Of a stretch of DNA of 5,990 bases, positions 5,964 to 5,990 are shown piece after piece. The notes beneath the pieces are model-generated. The model had not been told where the DNA came from. It worked only from the letters and a program-made list of their open reading frames with translations, and made no database searches. A program made the translations under genes and the position numbers. Source of the stretch: Planctomycetaceae bacterium (GTDB lineage Bacteria; Planctomycetota; Planctomycetia; Planctomycetales; Planctomycetaceae); NCBI GenBank assembly GCA_016765335.1, contig JAESQE010000479.1, positions 1 through 5,990 of the forward strand, read 5' to 3'. Within the stretch, counting starts at the first letter, position 1, and each line of letters starts with the position of its first letter.

Positions 5964-5990
5964 ACCACGGAGACACAGAGAACACCGAGT
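5964..5990. repeat. Dispersed intergenic repeat, 'accacggagacac' type, cut by the window edge
   Basis: Starting 20 bases after the LOG gene stop, the sequence accacggagacacagagaac and onward shows the internal near-periodicity (GAGACACAGAGAACACCGAG) typical of this repeat class. It shares its opening ACCAC and purine-rich 'A(G)ACAC..AGA' character with the right arm of the inverted repeat at 3158-3184. It continues beyond the window. Confidence 0.5.

Overview
The window looks like chromosomal DNA from a planctomycete, probably of the Planctomycetaceae (Gimesia/Rubinisphaera-like) type. The basis is mixed. The anti-anti-sigma protein has the divergent 'YFGS' STAS signature I associate with planctomycetes. 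The AsmA-like protein is of a style common there. The intergenic DNA carries degenerate dispersed repeats of the 'accacggagacac...' and 'cactaaggctcaaagacacgaag' kind that I know from planctomycete intergenic DNA. Base composition is moderate, slightly AT-leaning by eye. No rRNA, tRNA, CRISPR array or intact mobile element was found, and the genus assignment is inference.

Left to right: (1) Bases 2-91 hold a 29-codon remnant that reads like part of an IS110-family transposase; it runs into a dispersed repeat that supplies its stop codon. (2) Bases 236-2554 encode a 772-residue AsmA-like protein anchored by one N-terminal membrane helix; a GTG start with a good ribosome binding site is preferred over an upstream TTG. 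(3) Bases 2555-3486 have no convincing protein gene. The first half contains a locally GC-rich, hairpin-rich stretch ending in a textbook intrinsic terminator (13-bp stem, UUCG loop, T-run). It is best read as an unassigned small RNA, possibly with tiny ORFs inside. The second half has a 27-bp-class inverted repeat made of two head-to-head dispersed repeats, then unexplained DNA. (4) Bases 3487-4020 on the minus strand encode an unrecognised membrane protein of 177 residues with three predicted helices. (5) A divergent spacer of about 400 bases follows. (6) Bases 4426-4785 encode a 119-residue STAS-domain protein. (7) Bases 4865-5944 encode a 359-residue LOG-family (TIGR00730-like) nucleotide phosphoribohydrolase with an extra C-terminal domain. 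(8) Another dispersed repeat runs off the right edge.

The STAS and LOG genes are co-oriented 79 bases apart and could be co-transcribed; no known pathway links them. The AsmA-like protein (envelope), the small membrane protein and the STAS protein (regulation by partner switching) do not form an obvious pathway. The best candidate for something undescribed is the terminator-bounded structured RNA at about 2698-3033. The protein genes look like ordinary members of known or lineage-restricted families.
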